Shown: positions 42,240-51,827 of the stretch, in pieces | Numbering within the stretch: the first letter of the stretch is position 1 | Layout: the number at the start of each line of letters is the position of its first letter | DNA from: Thiomicrorhabdus chilensis DSM 12352 | GTDB taxonomy: Bacteria > Pseudomonadota > Gammaproteobacteria > Thiomicrospirales > Thiomicrospiraceae | Length of the DNA stretch: 64,000 nucleotides | NCBI RefSeq assembly: GCF_000483485.1 | Contig: NZ_KI519609.1 | Span: 417,026-481,025, forward strand | Direction of reading: 5' to 3' | Program-made: the position numbers and the translations under genes | The notes under the pieces: model-generated | What the model was told of the DNA's origin: nothing | The model's database searches: none | Seen by the model: the letters and a program-made list of their open reading frames with translations, nothing else

Positions 42240-42869
42240 TTAAAGTTGTGATTTTTTTTGCACCTTGTAGAGCGCGACTTCACCGAGTAAGTTCGGTGCG
42301 ATCTTCATGCCCAGCGTGCTTTGATGTTCCGAGTTGACCACCGCACGCTCCATCACCTCAATTCCTTTTGAATGACACAGGTCTTCAAAATCATTGAAGG
42401 TACACATGTGGATATTGGGGGTGTCGTACCAATGATAAGGCAAGGTACTGGTCTCCGGCATGCGTCCTCGAAACAACAGCTGGCCGCGCATACGCCAGTG
42501 GCCGAAGTTTGGAAAGGTGATGATGCTTTGTTTGCCAACGGCAAGCATGTCGTCCAGCAATTCATCGGGTCGCTTCACCACCTGCAGTGCTTGTGTCATG
42601 ATGACGAAATCAAAAGAACCCTCATCAAAATATTCGCAGATATCGTGATTGTTCAGGTTGCTTTGAATGACATTGATTCCTGCTTCAATCGCCTGGATGT
42701 TTTTGTCGGGATCCAGCTCCATGCCGTAGCCGGTCACCTTATGGGTCTGGATCAGGTGGGTAAGTAGTTTGGCATCACCACAGCCCAAGTCCAATACTCG
42801 GCTATTGGGGGTGATCCAGTCAGAAATCAATTTGAATTCCGGGGAGATAGGGGCATTCAGTGTATTCAT
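42240..42869 (-). CDS. metW: MetW methyltransferase-like protein
   Basis: This 209-residue protein has a SAM-binding Rossmann motif ([17 protein letters not shown]) and the MetW features [18 protein letters not shown] and [22 protein letters not shown]. It is co-transcribed with metX (4-bp overlap). MetW is thought to partner MetX in acylation of homoserine during methionine synthesis. The length and composition are typical. Confidence 0.92.
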   Translation of the reverse strand: MNTLNAPISPEFKLISDWITPNSRVLDLGCGDAKLLTHLIQTHKVTGYGMELDPDKNIQAIEAGINVIQSNLNNHDICEYFDEGSFDFVIMTQALQVVKRPDELLDDMLAVGKQSIITFPNFGHWRMRGQLLFRGRMPETSTLPYHWYDTPNIHMCTFNDFEDLCHSKGIEVMERAVVNSEHQSTLGMKIAPNLLGEVALYKVQKKSQL

Positions 42870-44038
42870 GATACGGACTCCCTGTTTTCGTTATGGGGGC
42901 GGATTTCATTAAGCACGCGCTGCATATAGGCTTTGAAAACGCCTTGATAATGCGGATTGGGCAATAAGAAAGCATCGTGGCCATGTTCCGAGGAGATTTC
43001 CGCATAACTGACATCGGCATCGTTATCGAGCAGAGCTTTGACAATTTCATGTGAACGAGCGGGCGAAAAACGCCAATCCGAAGTGAACGACACCACCAGA
43101 AACTTGGCACAGGCCTGCGACAATGCTTTGCTCAAATCGTGGTCGAACTCGGAGGCCGGATCAAAGTAATCCAAGGCTTTGGTCATCAACAGATAGGTAT
43201 TGGCGTCAAAATTCTGTTTGGTGGCAAACTTTTCGCCCTGGTAACGCAAATAACTTTCGACTTGGAATTCCACGCCATAGTTGTATTGCAGTTTGTCTTC
43301 ACGTAATTCGCGGCCGAATTTGCTTCCCATCATATCATCGGACAGATAGGTCAAATGTCCGAGCATTCGGGCCAAAGCCAATCCCTGTTTGGGGGTGGTG
43401 CCGGCTTCGATAAAGCGCCCGTCATGAAAGTCGGGATCGGACATGATGGCGCGTCTGGCGACTTCGTTAAAGGCGATGTTTTGCGCCGAGAGTTTCGGAG
43501 CGGCAGCAATCACCACCGCATGGCGCAGCTTGTCAGGATAGTCGATCGCCCATTGCAACACCTGCATGCCACCCATGGAGCCACCGACCAAAGCCGCCCA
43601 CTGTTCGATTTCGAGGTGCTTGCGCAATTCATTTTGCGAGTTGACCCAGTCCCGACAGGTCATAATCGGAAAATCCGGGCCGTACACTTGGCCGGTTTCC
43701 GGGTTGAGAGAGGTTGGTCCGGTGCTGCCGCGACAACCGCCCAGGTTATTGGAACATACCACAAAAAACTGGTTGGTATCGATCGCTTTTCCGGGGCCGA
43801 TATAGCCGCTCCACCATCCCGGTTTGCCGTCCGCATCAACACCGCTTACATGGTGGTCGCCGCTGAGCGCGTGGCAGACCAGAATGGCGTTGGATGCATC
43901 GGCATTGAGTTTCCCATAGGTTTCATACACCAGTTCATATTCGGGCAAAACCGCCCCACTGACCATTTCAAGAGGCGTGCTTACCTTGAGGGTTTGCGGT
44001 TGGGTGATTTCAGTGTGGTCATTCATCGTTGAATTCAT
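42866..44038 (-). CDS. metX: Homoserine O-acyltransferase
   Basis: This 390-residue alpha/beta hydrolase-fold enzyme transfers an acetyl or succinyl group to homoserine, the first committed step of methionine synthesis. It has [28 protein letters not shown], the nucleophile Ser in [15 protein letters not shown] near residue 155, the catalytic Asp in [10 protein letters not shown] and the His in [12 protein letters not shown]. Whether the donor is acetyl- or succinyl-CoA is not decided by these motifs; gammaproteobacterial MetX partnered with MetW is often a succinyltransferase. It overlaps metW by 4 bp, and yggT lies 15 bp upstream. Confidence 0.93.
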   Translation of the reverse strand: MNSTMNDHTEITQPQTLKVSTPLEMVSGAVLPEYELVYETYGKLNADASNAILVCHALSGDHHVSGVDADGKPGWWSGYIGPGKAIDTNQFFVVCSNNLGGCRGSTGPTSLNPETGQVYGPDFPIMTCRDWVNSQNELRKHLEIEQWAALVGGSMGGMQVLQWAIDYPDKLRHAVVIAAAPKLSAQNIAFNEVARRAIMSDPDFHDGRFIEAGTTPKQGLALARMLGHLTYLSDDMMGSKFGRELREDKLQYNYGVEFQVESYLRYQGEKFATKQNFDANTYLLMTKALDYFDPASEFDHDLSKALSQACAKFLVVSFTSDWRFSPARSHEIVKALLDNDADVSYAEISSEHGHDAFLLPNPHYQGVFKAYMQRVLNEIRPHNENRESVS

Positions 44039-44053
44039 TTTGTCCTGGTCACC

Positions 44054-44632
44054 TTACAGTAAGCCTTGCGCGACTTGCACAATCGAGCCGACCACCACAA
44101 TCTGAAACAGTTTGATGGATACGATGGCGGCAATCGGCGATAAGTCCAGCCCGCTGATCGGTGGGATTAAACGTTGAAACGGCGTCAGAATCGGGCGCGT
44201 CAGTTGATTGAAGATTTCAGTATTGGGATTGTACCCCGGCGAGACCCAGCTGAGAATGACCTGAATGATGATCAGCCAGAACATCATGTCCAACAGTTGA
44301 TTCATGATTTCGGTGGTCGAGGCAAGGACAATGGCCGCCACCCCAAAATCACGTTCGGTCAACAGGCCGATGACCCATACAAACAGGCCTTGAATCACCA
44401 GAGCGGTGACAATCGCGGCCCAGTCCCAACGTCCACGTGAAGGCAGGACTTTATTGGCGGGGGCGCATAACGGGTTGGTCACCTTGGCCACGAAGTGCAC
44501 AATCGGATTACGCCAGTCGACGTGTGCGACGCGCATTAAAAAACGCAACATCAAAACGAAAATCACCAGTCCGATCAGGAACTGAAACAAAAACAGACCG
44601 CCTTGACCAACGGGTGAGCTAAAGGTTTCCAT
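44054..44632 (-). CDS. yggT: YggT family membrane protein
   Basis: This 192-residue membrane protein consists of two YGGT repeats, each with paired hydrophobic helices and a conserved NPI/NPN turn (LRFLMRVAHVDWRNPIVHFV and ILSWVSPGYNPNTEIFNQLTRPILTPFQRLIPP). The family is implicated in osmotic shock tolerance and cell division. It lies directly after proC (1-bp overlap) and before metXW, the common proC-yggT order. The canonical yggS is not upstream here but at 50032. Confidence 0.88.
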   Translation of the reverse strand: METFSSPVGQGGLFLFQFLIGLVIFVLMLRFLMRVAHVDWRNPIVHFVAKVTNPLCAPANKVLPSRGRWDWAAIVTALVIQGLFVWVIGLLTERDFGVAAIVLASTTEIMNQLLDMMFWLIIIQVILSWVSPGYNPNTEIFNQLTRPILTPFQRLIPPISGLDLSPIAAIVSIKLFQIVVVGSIVQVAQGLL

Positions 44633-45459
44633 TAAACATCGTCTCCTAATTCATTGGCTAATTCTACCGCCCGGTTTTGAGCCGCCAGCATCGCTTTTTT
44701 GATCATGTCGCGCAGGCCTTCGGCTTCAAAGGTGTTGATCGCCTGCTCCGTTGTGCCATTGGGTGAGGTGACGTTTTGGCGCAGTTCGGCGCAATTCAGA
44801 TTGCTTTCCATCACCATCTTGGCCGCCCCAAAAGCGGTCTGCATAGTGAGCAGGTGGGCGGTTTTGGCATCCAGTCCCATTTCTTGAGCCGTTTGTTCCA
44901 TGGCTTCCATAAACAGAAAGTAGTAAGCCGGGCCGCTGCCCGATAAAGCGGTGACCACATCCAGTTGGGATTCTTCGTTGACCCAAATGGTCAGGCCTGC
45001 CGCGCGCATAATGTGCTCGGCCTGGTTTTTCTGTTCTTGACTGACTTGAGGGTTGGCATAAAGGCCGGTTGCGCCGCTTTGAATCAAGGCCGGCGTATTC
45101 GGCATGGTGCGCACAATCGCCTGATTCCCGCCCAACCAGCGATTGATGTCGTTGGAGCGAATGCCCGCCGCGACTGACAGAATTAGGGGATTGGATTTCT
45201 GAATGCTGTCTTGGATGCTTTTACAGACCGCTTGCAGAATCTGCGGTTTGACCGCCAGGATGACAATGTCGGCTTGTTGAATCGCCTGATTGTTGTCTTC
45301 ATAACACGCGATGCCGAAGGTTTCCGTCAAATGATTGCGTTGTGACAGAGTGGGGTCGGTGGCGAGGATGTTGGCTTTGGGGTAGCCGCTGGCAATCAGA
45401 CCGCCTATCAGGCTTTTGGCCATGTTTCCGCCGCCAATAAAACACAAAGTTGCTTGCAT
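44632..45459 (-). CDS. proC: Pyrroline-5-carboxylate reductase
   Basis: This 275-residue NADPH-dependent enzyme makes proline from pyrroline-5-carboxylate. It has TLCFIGGGNMAKSLIGGL (cofactor motif), VVILAVKPQILQ, VRTMPNTPALIQSGATGLYA and the signature segment ALSGSGPAYYFLFMEAM with LLTMQTAFGAAKM. ATG 45459 is preferred because homologues start with MxxxxxxFIGGGNM; a TTG at 45489 would extend it by 10 residues. It heads a probable proC-yggT-metXW operon. The 485-bp gap upstream holds repeat element A. Confidence 0.95.
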   Translation of the reverse strand: MQATLCFIGGGNMAKSLIGGLIASGYPKANILATDPTLSQRNHLTETFGIACYEDNNQAIQQADIVILAVKPQILQAVCKSIQDSIQKSNPLILSVAAGIRSNDINRWLGGNQAIVRTMPNTPALIQSGATGLYANPQVSQEQKNQAEHIMRAAGLTIWVNEESQLDVVTALSGSGPAYYFLFMEAMEQTAQEMGLDAKTAHLLTMQTAFGAAKMVMESNLNCAELRQNVTSPNGTTEQAINTFEAEGLRDMIKKAMLAAQNRAVELANELGDDV

Positions 45460-45524
45460 AGTCAGATGAATCCGTTTTGAAAAAGACAATATTCCTTATT
45501 ATAAAGGATAAACGCCCAAAAAAT

Positions 45525-45820
45525 AGCCTAAGGAACCTCTGCACGAATCAGTTTGAGTTTCTGCGGGACTTAAAGCCTACCTATTCTAGGCGTGGCTCGC
45601 CGACCTTAGTCATTCTAAGGTCAAGAGTCACAACAACGAAGATGTGGGCTTTAAGCCCCGCCCGCAGGGGCTTAGCCAAAATTACCAGCTCTGCGTTGTG
45701 AAGTTTTGTAAGGTCTAGACATTACTTCAACTTCACGCCTTGATCTGGAAAATTTAGCTACGCTTACTTCGTTTGGCGTTGCCAGAAGTCAAACCGATTC
45801 GTGCAGAGGTTCCCTAAGCC
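45525..45820. repeat. Structured dispersed repeat, copy A (296 bp, long self-complementary arms)
   Basis: The left arm (about 45525-45558) and right arm (about 45788-45820) are inverted repeats; the best-conserved part reads GGAACCTCTGCACGAATC on the outer left. The core (45559-45787) starts TTCTGCG and ends GCCAGAA. Shared blocks with copy B at 56673-56935 include TATTCTAGGCGTGG, a stem GACCTTAG/CTAAGGTC (45602-45622), AGGGGCTTAGCCAA, CTCTGCGTTGT, GGTCTAGACAT and TTGGCGTTGCCAGAA. It has no open reading frame of note. It could be a MITE-like non-autonomous element or a structured RNA. It fills most of the gap between proC and the cytochrome gene. Confidence 0.8.
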
Positions 45821-45896
45821 ATCAGATGCTTTATCGGATTTTAAGAGACGTTTGCAAAATGAGCAGGCCTGTCTGATATTTAGAGGCCTGCAAACA

Positions 45897-45925
45897 TAAA
45901 AACGCCGCGTTTAAGCGGCGTTTTT
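45897..45925. terminator. Terminator of the multiheme cytochrome gene
   Basis: A GC-rich stem (AACGCCGC / GCGGCGTT, extended by A-T pairs) with a short loop lies 19 bp after the cytochrome stop. It has A-runs and T-runs on either side, so it can act in both directions. A CAGGCCTG motif at 45864 and a near-copy (GAGGCCTG) at about 45882 precede it. Confidence 0.75.
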
Positions 45926-45943
45926 AATGGTTGTTATAGTCGG

Positions 45944-48586
45944 TTATGGTGACGTTGTATTTTGTGTTGCCAACACTTCAGGAACCGGTGGATTTTCCTC
46001 GTACATGTATTTGAATCGACGTACGTGACTGTCGCCGTCAATTCCGCCGTGCTCGACATCGTCGGCATGCATGCTGTACACAAAACTCGGACGAATGCTT
46101 TGATAAAGCAGTTCCACTTCTATAGCGAACGGGCCGGTGAATCCGTTGGTGTCGATTCTATAGGTGACCGTGTCTTTGCCGTCGGATCCAGAACCGTCCT
46201 TACCGCTGGCGAAGTTGGTATCCCCAGCTGCCAGACCGGTGACATCATCGTCATATTGTCCTGGCGTGACCGGGTTGGCGTGGCGATTATCCAAGGTCCA
46301 ACCAATCGGCGGAATGCGATTGTCTTTGATGTATTCGTTGGCGTGCAACAAGACATGGGTGATGTCGCCGTTGACGTCGCCCAGAACCGGCTCGTAGATT
46401 TGAACCTGACTGGCATCGTCAATGACATCATGATGCGCTTCGTAACAGCCGTCGGCCAGCGAGTCAAAACCGGTTTCCTTATTGATTTCCAAACAGGCAC
46501 TTTGGATAAAACCGGTGATGTCATTGTCTTTGGCCAGACGTCCGTTGGCATCCACCGCACCGGATTCAAAAATAACCGTATCACTGTTGGTGTCGGTGAC
46601 GGTCAGGTGCACCCACATACGTCGCGAAGGGAAGCTCGTCGGCAATCGGTGACCGGTCAAGTTGGTGATGGTTACCGGTACAGTTAATTCATTACCCGCT
46701 AGAGATGAAGTGACTTCCAAGCTCGCCGCAGATTCCAGCATGGAGCGTGTTTGCGCAATCTTTTCATCAAAACCGGTTTCCGTGGTTTTATCGGCAATGC
46801 CCAGCTCTTCCATATAGGTTTTCAGCAAGCCCAGTAGGTAGCTGTTGCCGCCTACAAACTCGTGGACTGAGAAAACAGTATCAGCATCATCTTTTGCAGC
46901 ATCAGGCCTTGCCGAGGCTGAAGTTGGTTTGGTGGTGATTGGGGTTGTGTAACCTGGTTCAGGTTGGGCCATATGGCAGGCCTGACAGGTTTTATTACCT
47001 TGCGGATTGTTGACATCGGAATAGATGCTATTGAGCCAATCCCAGTAAGGGGTTTGTTCTGGGAATTGTGCAATCTTATCTCCCTCAGCCGTTGTGACCA
47101 AATGAGGGTCACCGTTCAAGTCCAGGGTCGGCGTGTAAAGGTTGTGGCAGGTCGCACACATGGCCGACTCACTGATGTGCGCGGCATATTGTGGCATGTA
47201 TCCAGTCTGGGTCTGCATGTTTGAACCAATTGGACTTTTAAATGGGCCAAAAATGCTTGGGGCTATACCAGCATCATTATTGTCAGCCTCAGATTTGATT
47301 ATGTAGTGTCCACTCATGCTTGCCAGCAGATTCTCTTCTGCGTTTTTTATCGGATCAGTAATAGTGGGGTCTTGCATTTGGTGGCAGGCAGTACAAGAGA
47401 TGCCTTCGCGAGCATGCGGATCAGACATCGCCGTTTCAAATGGATAACCTCCGTCAGGGGACAGACCGGTCGGATCATCAACCAACCCTGTGAGGGTTTG
47501 ATGTGCATGGGTTGAGGCCATGGGAGCATGGCAACGCAAGCAGGTGTCTTCTATAAACACTTTTTTATCCGGGAAAATGTGCACCTCTTCTTCGACCACG
47601 GCATTGTAATAAGGGTCATTTAACGAGTGTGCCATGACGCTGTGTTTCCACTGGGTCGGCGGACTGATGTCGGTATTGTCATAATTCATCACCGTGGTGG
47701 TCCCCGTATGACACGATGCGCAGGTGCTGGCATTGGTGAAGACGCCACGTGTGCCCCAGTTGGCTGAGTAGGTTGGATTGTTGAATAGTGAGCTGTGTTC
47801 GCTATCCAGCAAGGAGATGTCCGCTTGCGCGTCGGCAATGGTTGCATTGACCGGCGAGCTGAGATTGACCACAAACGATTTCAAACTCGTGGTATCCCGC
47901 CCGTCTTTGAGCGTGATGCTGATGGTTTTTGTAGTGTCTCCTGCGGCAAACGTCAGGGTGCCGCTGGTCGTGTCGTAATCCGCCGCACTGGTAGCCGATC
48001 CGTCCCCTGTTGCGTAGTCCACGGCTACTTCCTGGTCGCTGACCTCTGATAGGGTGACGGTCACATCTAAGTTGGTTGCAATGTCTGTGGCTGTAGCATC
48101 GGAAATAGAAAGGCTTGGAATGATATTAGTTCCATTGCCTGAAAGTAGAACAATAACAGCTTGGTTGTTGGCTAATTCAGCATTCTTAGGGTTGGATAGG
48201 TTGATTAAAAGTGTTTTGAGTAAACTCGTGTCACGGCCTTCCACCAAAGTAACGCTAATGGTTTTGACGATTTCTCCCGGGGTGAATACTAGAGTTCCAC
48301 TTGTTGTTTGGTAATCAATTCCGTTATTTGCTGATCCGTCCGCTGAAGCGTAGTCCACTGTCACTTCCTGATCGCTAGCCGCAGACAGCGTTACCGTCAC
48401 ATCCACACTGGTGGCCACATCCACAGCGGTGGCATCGGCAATCGACAAGCTGGGCGTTGTGGGTTGTGGAGAAGGCTCATCAGAACCACCTCCGCCTCCG
48501 CCTCCGCAAGCGCTTAGGAATAAACTGAGAAAGCTTATGAACAGTAGATTGAGCAGTTGGTTTGGGCTGAATGAATAGTGTGACAT
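45944..48586 (-). CDS. Five-heme cytochrome c lipoprotein with Calx-beta-like repeats
   Basis: This 880-residue protein starts MSHYSFSPNQLLNLLFISFL and has lipobox LSAC followed by seven Gly, typical of lipoproteins displayed at the outer membrane. Residues about 45-265 hold two Calx-beta-like repeats (YASADGSANNGIDYQTTSGTL and YATGDGSATSAADYDTTSGTL). Residues about 285-590 carry five heme motifs (CASCH, CLRCH, CTACH, CATCH, CQACH). A beta-rich C-terminal region with no heme follows. It probably moves electrons in the periplasm or at the cell surface; donor and acceptor are unknown. It is monocistronic, with its own terminator. ATG 48586 has AGGGA upstream. Confidence 0.88.
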   Translation of the reverse strand: MSHYSFSPNQLLNLLFISFLSLFLSACGGGGGGGSDEPSPQPTTPSLSIADATAVDVATSVDVTVTLSAASDQEVTVDYASADGSANNGIDYQTTSGTLVFTPGEIVKTISVTLVEGRDTSLLKTLLINLSNPKNAELANNQAVIVLLSGNGTNIIPSLSISDATATDIATNLDVTVTLSEVSDQEVAVDYATGDGSATSAADYDTTSGTLTFAAGDTTKTISITLKDGRDTTSLKSFVVNLSSPVNATIADAQADISLLDSEHSSLFNNPTYSANWGTRGVFTNASTCASCHTGTTTVMNYDNTDISPPTQWKHSVMAHSLNDPYYNAVVEEEVHIFPDKKVFIEDTCLRCHAPMASTHAHQTLTGLVDDPTGLSPDGGYPFETAMSDPHAREGISCTACHQMQDPTITDPIKNAEENLLASMSGHYIIKSEADNNDAGIAPSIFGPFKSPIGSNMQTQTGYMPQYAAHISESAMCATCHNLYTPTLDLNGDPHLVTTAEGDKIAQFPEQTPYWDWLNSIYSDVNNPQGNKTCQACHMAQPEPGYTTPITTKPTSASARPDAAKDDADTVFSVHEFVGGNSYLLGLLKTYMEELGIADKTTETGFDEKIAQTRSMLESAASLEVTSSLAGNELTVPVTITNLTGHRLPTSFPSRRMWVHLTVTDTNSDTVIFESGAVDANGRLAKDNDITGFIQSACLEINKETGFDSLADGCYEAHHDVIDDASQVQIYEPVLGDVNGDITHVLLHANEYIKDNRIPPIGWTLDNRHANPVTPGQYDDDVTGLAAGDTNFASGKDGSGSDGKDTVTYRIDTNGFTGPFAIEVELLYQSIRPSFVYSMHADDVEHGGIDGDSHVRRFKYMYEENPPVPEVLATQNTTSP

Positions 48587-48826
48587 GGTGATGTCCCTGC
48601 AAAGCGTTGATGTAGCGGTAATTACAGCACTGGCATGGTGGCCTGTCAAAGACAACCCCCTCCTTTATTGACCAGAATCAATAAATGGACTGGGTTTTTT
48701 AATTAAAGTTTGGATTTAAGGAGCCGATATAAATACCACATATAAAAAAATATAAAAAACTTTGTTGAACATGCTTTAAACAAGGACGCACAAGGGTTTT
48801 AAATTCCAGAAAAAGAGTATCCAGTT

Positions 48827-49840
48827 ATGTTGAATCCAATTTCCAACTCCACTTGGTTGAATCAAAATCCGCATGATGCCAAATCCGATAACACAGCGTC
48901 CGATAAACTTAACTTGGGCTCGCTGCTTCAAGCCAAACAAAAAGCGGATTTGATGGCGAGTGCAAAACCGAACCCTCAGGATTTGGCGAATAAGTCGGAT
49001 TCGACCCGACTGTCAACCTCCGCTATGCAGCACATGGAGCAGGCTTATCAGTACAGCGAAACCATGAGTTTGCAACTGACTACCCGGGAAGGAGACCAGG
49101 TGACGGTGGATTTTCGTCAGCTTTATGCGCAGTATCAGTCCTATAAGCTGGAACAGCAGGCGGAGCAAGGACCAGAGGGCGTACGTTATTTTGAAAGCCG
49201 GGAAAGCATGGAAGTGACCGCTTTTGAGGAACGTTTCGCGTTTTCGGTGCAAGGTGAGCTCAATGAAGACGAACTTAAGGCGGTGTTTGAGGTCTTTGAA
49301 CAGGTCGATGGACTGGCGAATGAATTTTACAATGGTGATCTTGAGCTGGCTTTGCAAAAAGCGATGGAGCTGGAGATGGATTCCGGTCAGTTGCAAAGCC
49401 TGCAGTTGAATCTGACTCAAACAACCGTGGTTGCAACCCGCTACCAGGAGTCCGCCATGGCGCAATATGAAGCCATGCAGCAGGATGCTGATGTCGACGA
49501 CGCACAAGGCGGAAAGATAGCCGATTTACCTCCGTATTTGCAAAAATGGCAACAAGCGGTGGAACGTTTGGATGAGCAGTTTGAAAACGCCCAGGAATTT
49601 TTGGATCAGTTGATGGCTAAAGTATCCGAGCAGCGCTTTCCACAACAGGACGAATCTCAAGAGTTTACGGGTTGGCTGGAGCGTATCCGTGATTTTCACC
49701 AGCAACTGTCTGAGTTGATGGGCGCTGAGAAACCTGGCGCTAAAGAGGCCTTGGAGCCATCACAGCAATCGCTTGAAATGCCTGGAAATAATGAAAAATT
49801 AACCGAAAAAATATCAGAAAAAACTGCAGTAACCGCCTAA
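48827..49840 (+). CDS. Conserved hypothetical protein (DUF5610-like)
   Basis: This 337-residue acidic, Gln-rich protein has no signal peptide. Residues about 85-205 (MSLQLTTREGDQVTVDF, then FAFSVQGELNEDELKAVFEVFEQVDGLANEFYNGDLELALQKA) resemble a domain found in many gammaproteobacterial hypothetical proteins; I recall it as DUF5610-like but cannot verify. The rest is low complexity with short coiled coils. It is monocistronic and followed by a terminator at 49950. The 240-bp gap upstream is AT-rich, and I see no other feature in it. Function unknown. Confidence 0.75.
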   Translation: MLNPISNSTWLNQNPHDAKSDNTASDKLNLGSLLQAKQKADLMASAKPNPQDLANKSDSTRLSTSAMQHMEQAYQYSETMSLQLTTREGDQVTVDFRQLYAQYQSYKLEQQAEQGPEGVRYFESRESMEVTAFEERFAFSVQGELNEDELKAVFEVFEQVDGLANEFYNGDLELALQKAMELEMDSGQLQSLQLNLTQTTVVATRYQESAMAQYEAMQQDADVDDAQGGKIADLPPYLQKWQQAVERLDEQFENAQEFLDQLMAKVSEQRFPQQDESQEFTGWLERIRDFHQQLSELMGAEKPGAKEALEPSQQSLEMPGNNEKLTEKISEKTAVTA

Positions 49841-49949
49841 GCGGTCGATACAGTTATTAGAGAGGCGACAGGATGCAGAGCACTGCATCACACAATAAGT
49901 TGCCCTTAAGGTTAGAGGAAATACATATTCCTCAGCCGCTCAAAAAGGA

Positions 49950-49987
49950 GAGCCCGCCGGATTCAGTTTGACTGAGTCTGGCTTTTC
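49950..49987 (+). terminator. Rho-independent terminator after the DUF5610-like gene
   Basis: Two stacked stems (AGCC / GGCT and GGATTCAG / CTGAGTC with a small internal loop) around a TTTGA loop are followed by TTTTCTC. It lies 110 bp after the stop codon. A small GATGCA/TGCATC hairpin precedes it at about 49872. Confidence 0.55.
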
Positions 49988-50031
49988 TCGTCGTTTTTCT
50001 TGCGCTTCAATGCCTTCCAATTGATCAAACC

Positions 50032-50730
50032 CTATGACTGGCTGTAGTCACGAGCCCCAAAAATATCAGTTCCGATGCGAACCATGGTTGCCCCTTCCAT
50101 AATGGCCGCTTCCAGGTCTCCTGACATGCCCATTGACAAGGTGTCCAGCTGGCAATCCGGCAAAGCTTTTTGCAGGCTTTCAAGCAGACTTCTCATTTTT
50201 GCAAACGGAATGCGCTGGCTTTCAAAATCGGTGACCGCCTGGGGAATCGCCATCAACCCCCTTAAGTTCAGGTTGGGCAGTTGTGCGATTTCGGATGCCG
50301 CTTGCATCAGGTCTTGCGGTTGAAAGCCGGCTTTGCTCTGCTCACCACTGATATTGACTTCCAAAAGTACGTTTAAGGGGGCTTTGTCGGCTGGTCTCTG
50401 ATCACTAAGGCGTCTGGCGATTTTCAATCGATCGATGCTGTGCACCCAATTGAAATGTTCGGCAATGGGTTTGGTTTTATTGGATTGGATCGGGCCGATG
50501 AAGTGCCAGTCCAGTTCCGGATGAAGCGCAATTTTTTGCAAGGCTTCCTGAACATAGTTTTCACCAAACGATGTTTGCCCTTGCTGGGCGATGAGTTCAA
50601 TATCTTCGACTGGTTTGGTTTTGCTGACCGCCAGTAAAGCAACCGATTCGGGCCGGCGTTCTGCCTGTTGACACGCTTTGTGGATGCGTTGCAGGACATG
50701 TTGGTAACGTTGCAGTAATTCGGTGGACAT
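50032..50730 (-). CDS. yggS: YggS family PLP homeostasis protein
   Basis: This 232-residue PLP-binding protein (PLPBP) maintains vitamin B6 and amino acid balance. It has SVALLAVSKTKPVEDIE with the PLP Lys near residue 35, SFGENYVQEALQK, WHFIGPIQSNKTKPIAEHF, and the C-terminal LSMGMSGDLEAAIMEGATMVRIGTDIFG. ATG 50730 has AGGAG nine bases upstream and is preferred to in-frame starts further out. It is separated from proC, its usual neighbour, by about 5 kb including element A and two genes. Confidence 0.94.
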   Translation of the reverse strand: MSTELLQRYQHVLQRIHKACQQAERRPESVALLAVSKTKPVEDIELIAQQGQTSFGENYVQEALQKIALHPELDWHFIGPIQSNKTKPIAEHFNWVHSIDRLKIARRLSDQRPADKAPLNVLLEVNISGEQSKAGFQPQDLMQAASEIAQLPNLNLRGLMAIPQAVTDFESQRIPFAKMRSLLESLQKALPDCQLDTLSMGMSGDLEAAIMEGATMVRIGTDIFGARDYSQS

Positions 50731-50790
50731 AAAGATCAAACTCCTGGCGTTGGCATGGAATGCCTGTAAAGATGGCATCAAGATGATTTC

Positions 50791-50819
50791 ATTATACTGC
50801 GAGTAGATCAGAGATTTAA
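50791..50819 (-). promoter_or_regulatory. Putative yggS promoter
   Basis: On the minus strand, TTAAAT (50819-50814) and a perfect TATAAT (50796-50791) are separated by 17 bp, about 60 bp before the yggS start codon. Confidence 0.5.
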
Positions 50820-50892
50820 GACAAGCGCCTATCGATTATTCACGGAACCGCATCAGTAAATTGTTCTGCATCAATTATTGGGTTGGAGTGCG

Positions 50893-50920
50893 TTTAAGTT
50901 CTGTCTGTGAAGCGTATACT
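50893..50920 (+). promoter_or_regulatory. Putative ppk2 promoter
   Basis: TTTAAG (50893-50898) and TATACT (50915-50920) are separated by 16 bp and lie 36 bp before the ppk2 start codon. Confidence 0.4.
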
Positions 50921-50955
50921 GATAAGTAAAGAACACAAAGTTAGAAGAGGTGCAG

Positions 50956-51750
50956 ATGAAAAAAGTTAAGTCCAGTGAAAGTAATTACCCTTATCAGGAA
51001 AAGATGCCGCGTTCAGAATACGAAGAGACCAAACGCCTATTGCAGATTGAGTTGCTCAAGTTACAGAAATGGGTCAAAGATAACAATGAACGCATTGTGA
51101 TGGTTTTTGAAGGGCGTGACGCCGCCGGAAAAGGGGGGACCATCAAACGTTTTATGGAACACCTCAACCCGCGTGGAGCGCGAGTGGTTGCCTTGGATAA
51201 ACCCAGTGAGATTGAAAAAGGTCAATGGTATTTCCAGCGGTATGTACAGAACCTGCCGACCGAAGGTGAAATTGTGCTGTTTGACCGCTCTTGGTACAAC
51301 CGTGCTGGGGTTGAGCGTGTCATGGGGTTTTGTAAACCTACCGAATACACCCAGTTTATGCATCAGGCTCCGGAGTTTGAGCGCATGATTACCACGGATG
51401 GCGTGCGTCTTATGAAGTTCTGGTTTTCGGTTGGCCGAAAGGAGCAGTTGCGTCGTTTCAATGCGCGCAAACATGATCCGCTCAAGCAGTGGAAACTCAG
51501 TCCGATGGATTTGGCTTCCTTGGATCGCTGGGATGATTACACCAAAGCCAAAGAAGATATGTTTTTCTATACCAATACTAACCATGCACCCTGGACGGTG
51601 GTGAAATCCAACGACAAGAAACGGGCACGTTTGGAAACCATGCGTTATGTGTTGAACATGATTCCCTATGAGGGCAAAGATGAAGCGGTGATCGGCAAAC
51701 CTGATCCGCTGATTGTTAGTGCAGGTGAAGATATCTTTCAATACGATTGA
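50956..51750 (+). CDS. ppk2: Polyphosphate kinase 2
   Basis: This 264-residue PPK2-family enzyme transfers phosphate between polyphosphate and nucleotides. It has a Walker A-like VFEGRDAAGKGGTIKRFMEHLNPRG near residue 50, LFDRSWYNRAGVERVMGFC (Walker B and lid) and FWFSVGRKEQLRRF, followed by KLSPMDLASLDRWDDYTKAKE. This fits the single-domain class I type. The GTG six bases upstream is ignored in favour of ATG 50956, which has GAGG at the right distance. A CAGGCCTG motif lies 30 bp after the stop. Confidence 0.93.
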   Translation: MKKVKSSESNYPYQEKMPRSEYEETKRLLQIELLKLQKWVKDNNERIVMVFEGRDAAGKGGTIKRFMEHLNPRGARVVALDKPSEIEKGQWYFQRYVQNLPTEGEIVLFDRSWYNRAGVERVMGFCKPTEYTQFMHQAPEFERMITTDGVRLMKFWFSVGRKEQLRRFNARKHDPLKQWKLSPMDLASLDRWDDYTKAKEDMFFYTNTNHAPWTVVKSNDKKRARLETMRYVLNMIPYEGKDEAVIGKPDPLIVSAGEDIFQYD

Positions 51751-51827
51751 GTTTTAAGTTGGGCCGAACTGAAAACCAGCAGGCCTGTCCAAAAATAGAA
51801 TAACTAAAGCTATGCAAGGAATAAAAG

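Noticed and set aside
44054-45459. Possible missing yggS next to proC as evidence of a deletion by repeat element A
   Set aside because: A complete yggS is present at 50032-50730. Separation is likely by rearrangement, but no breakpoint is visible that ties it to the element.
46164-48314. Several long plus-strand open frames opposite the multiheme cytochrome gene
   Set aside because: They are mirror frames of a clear heme-motif-bearing gene and show no ribosome binding sites or recognisable domains.
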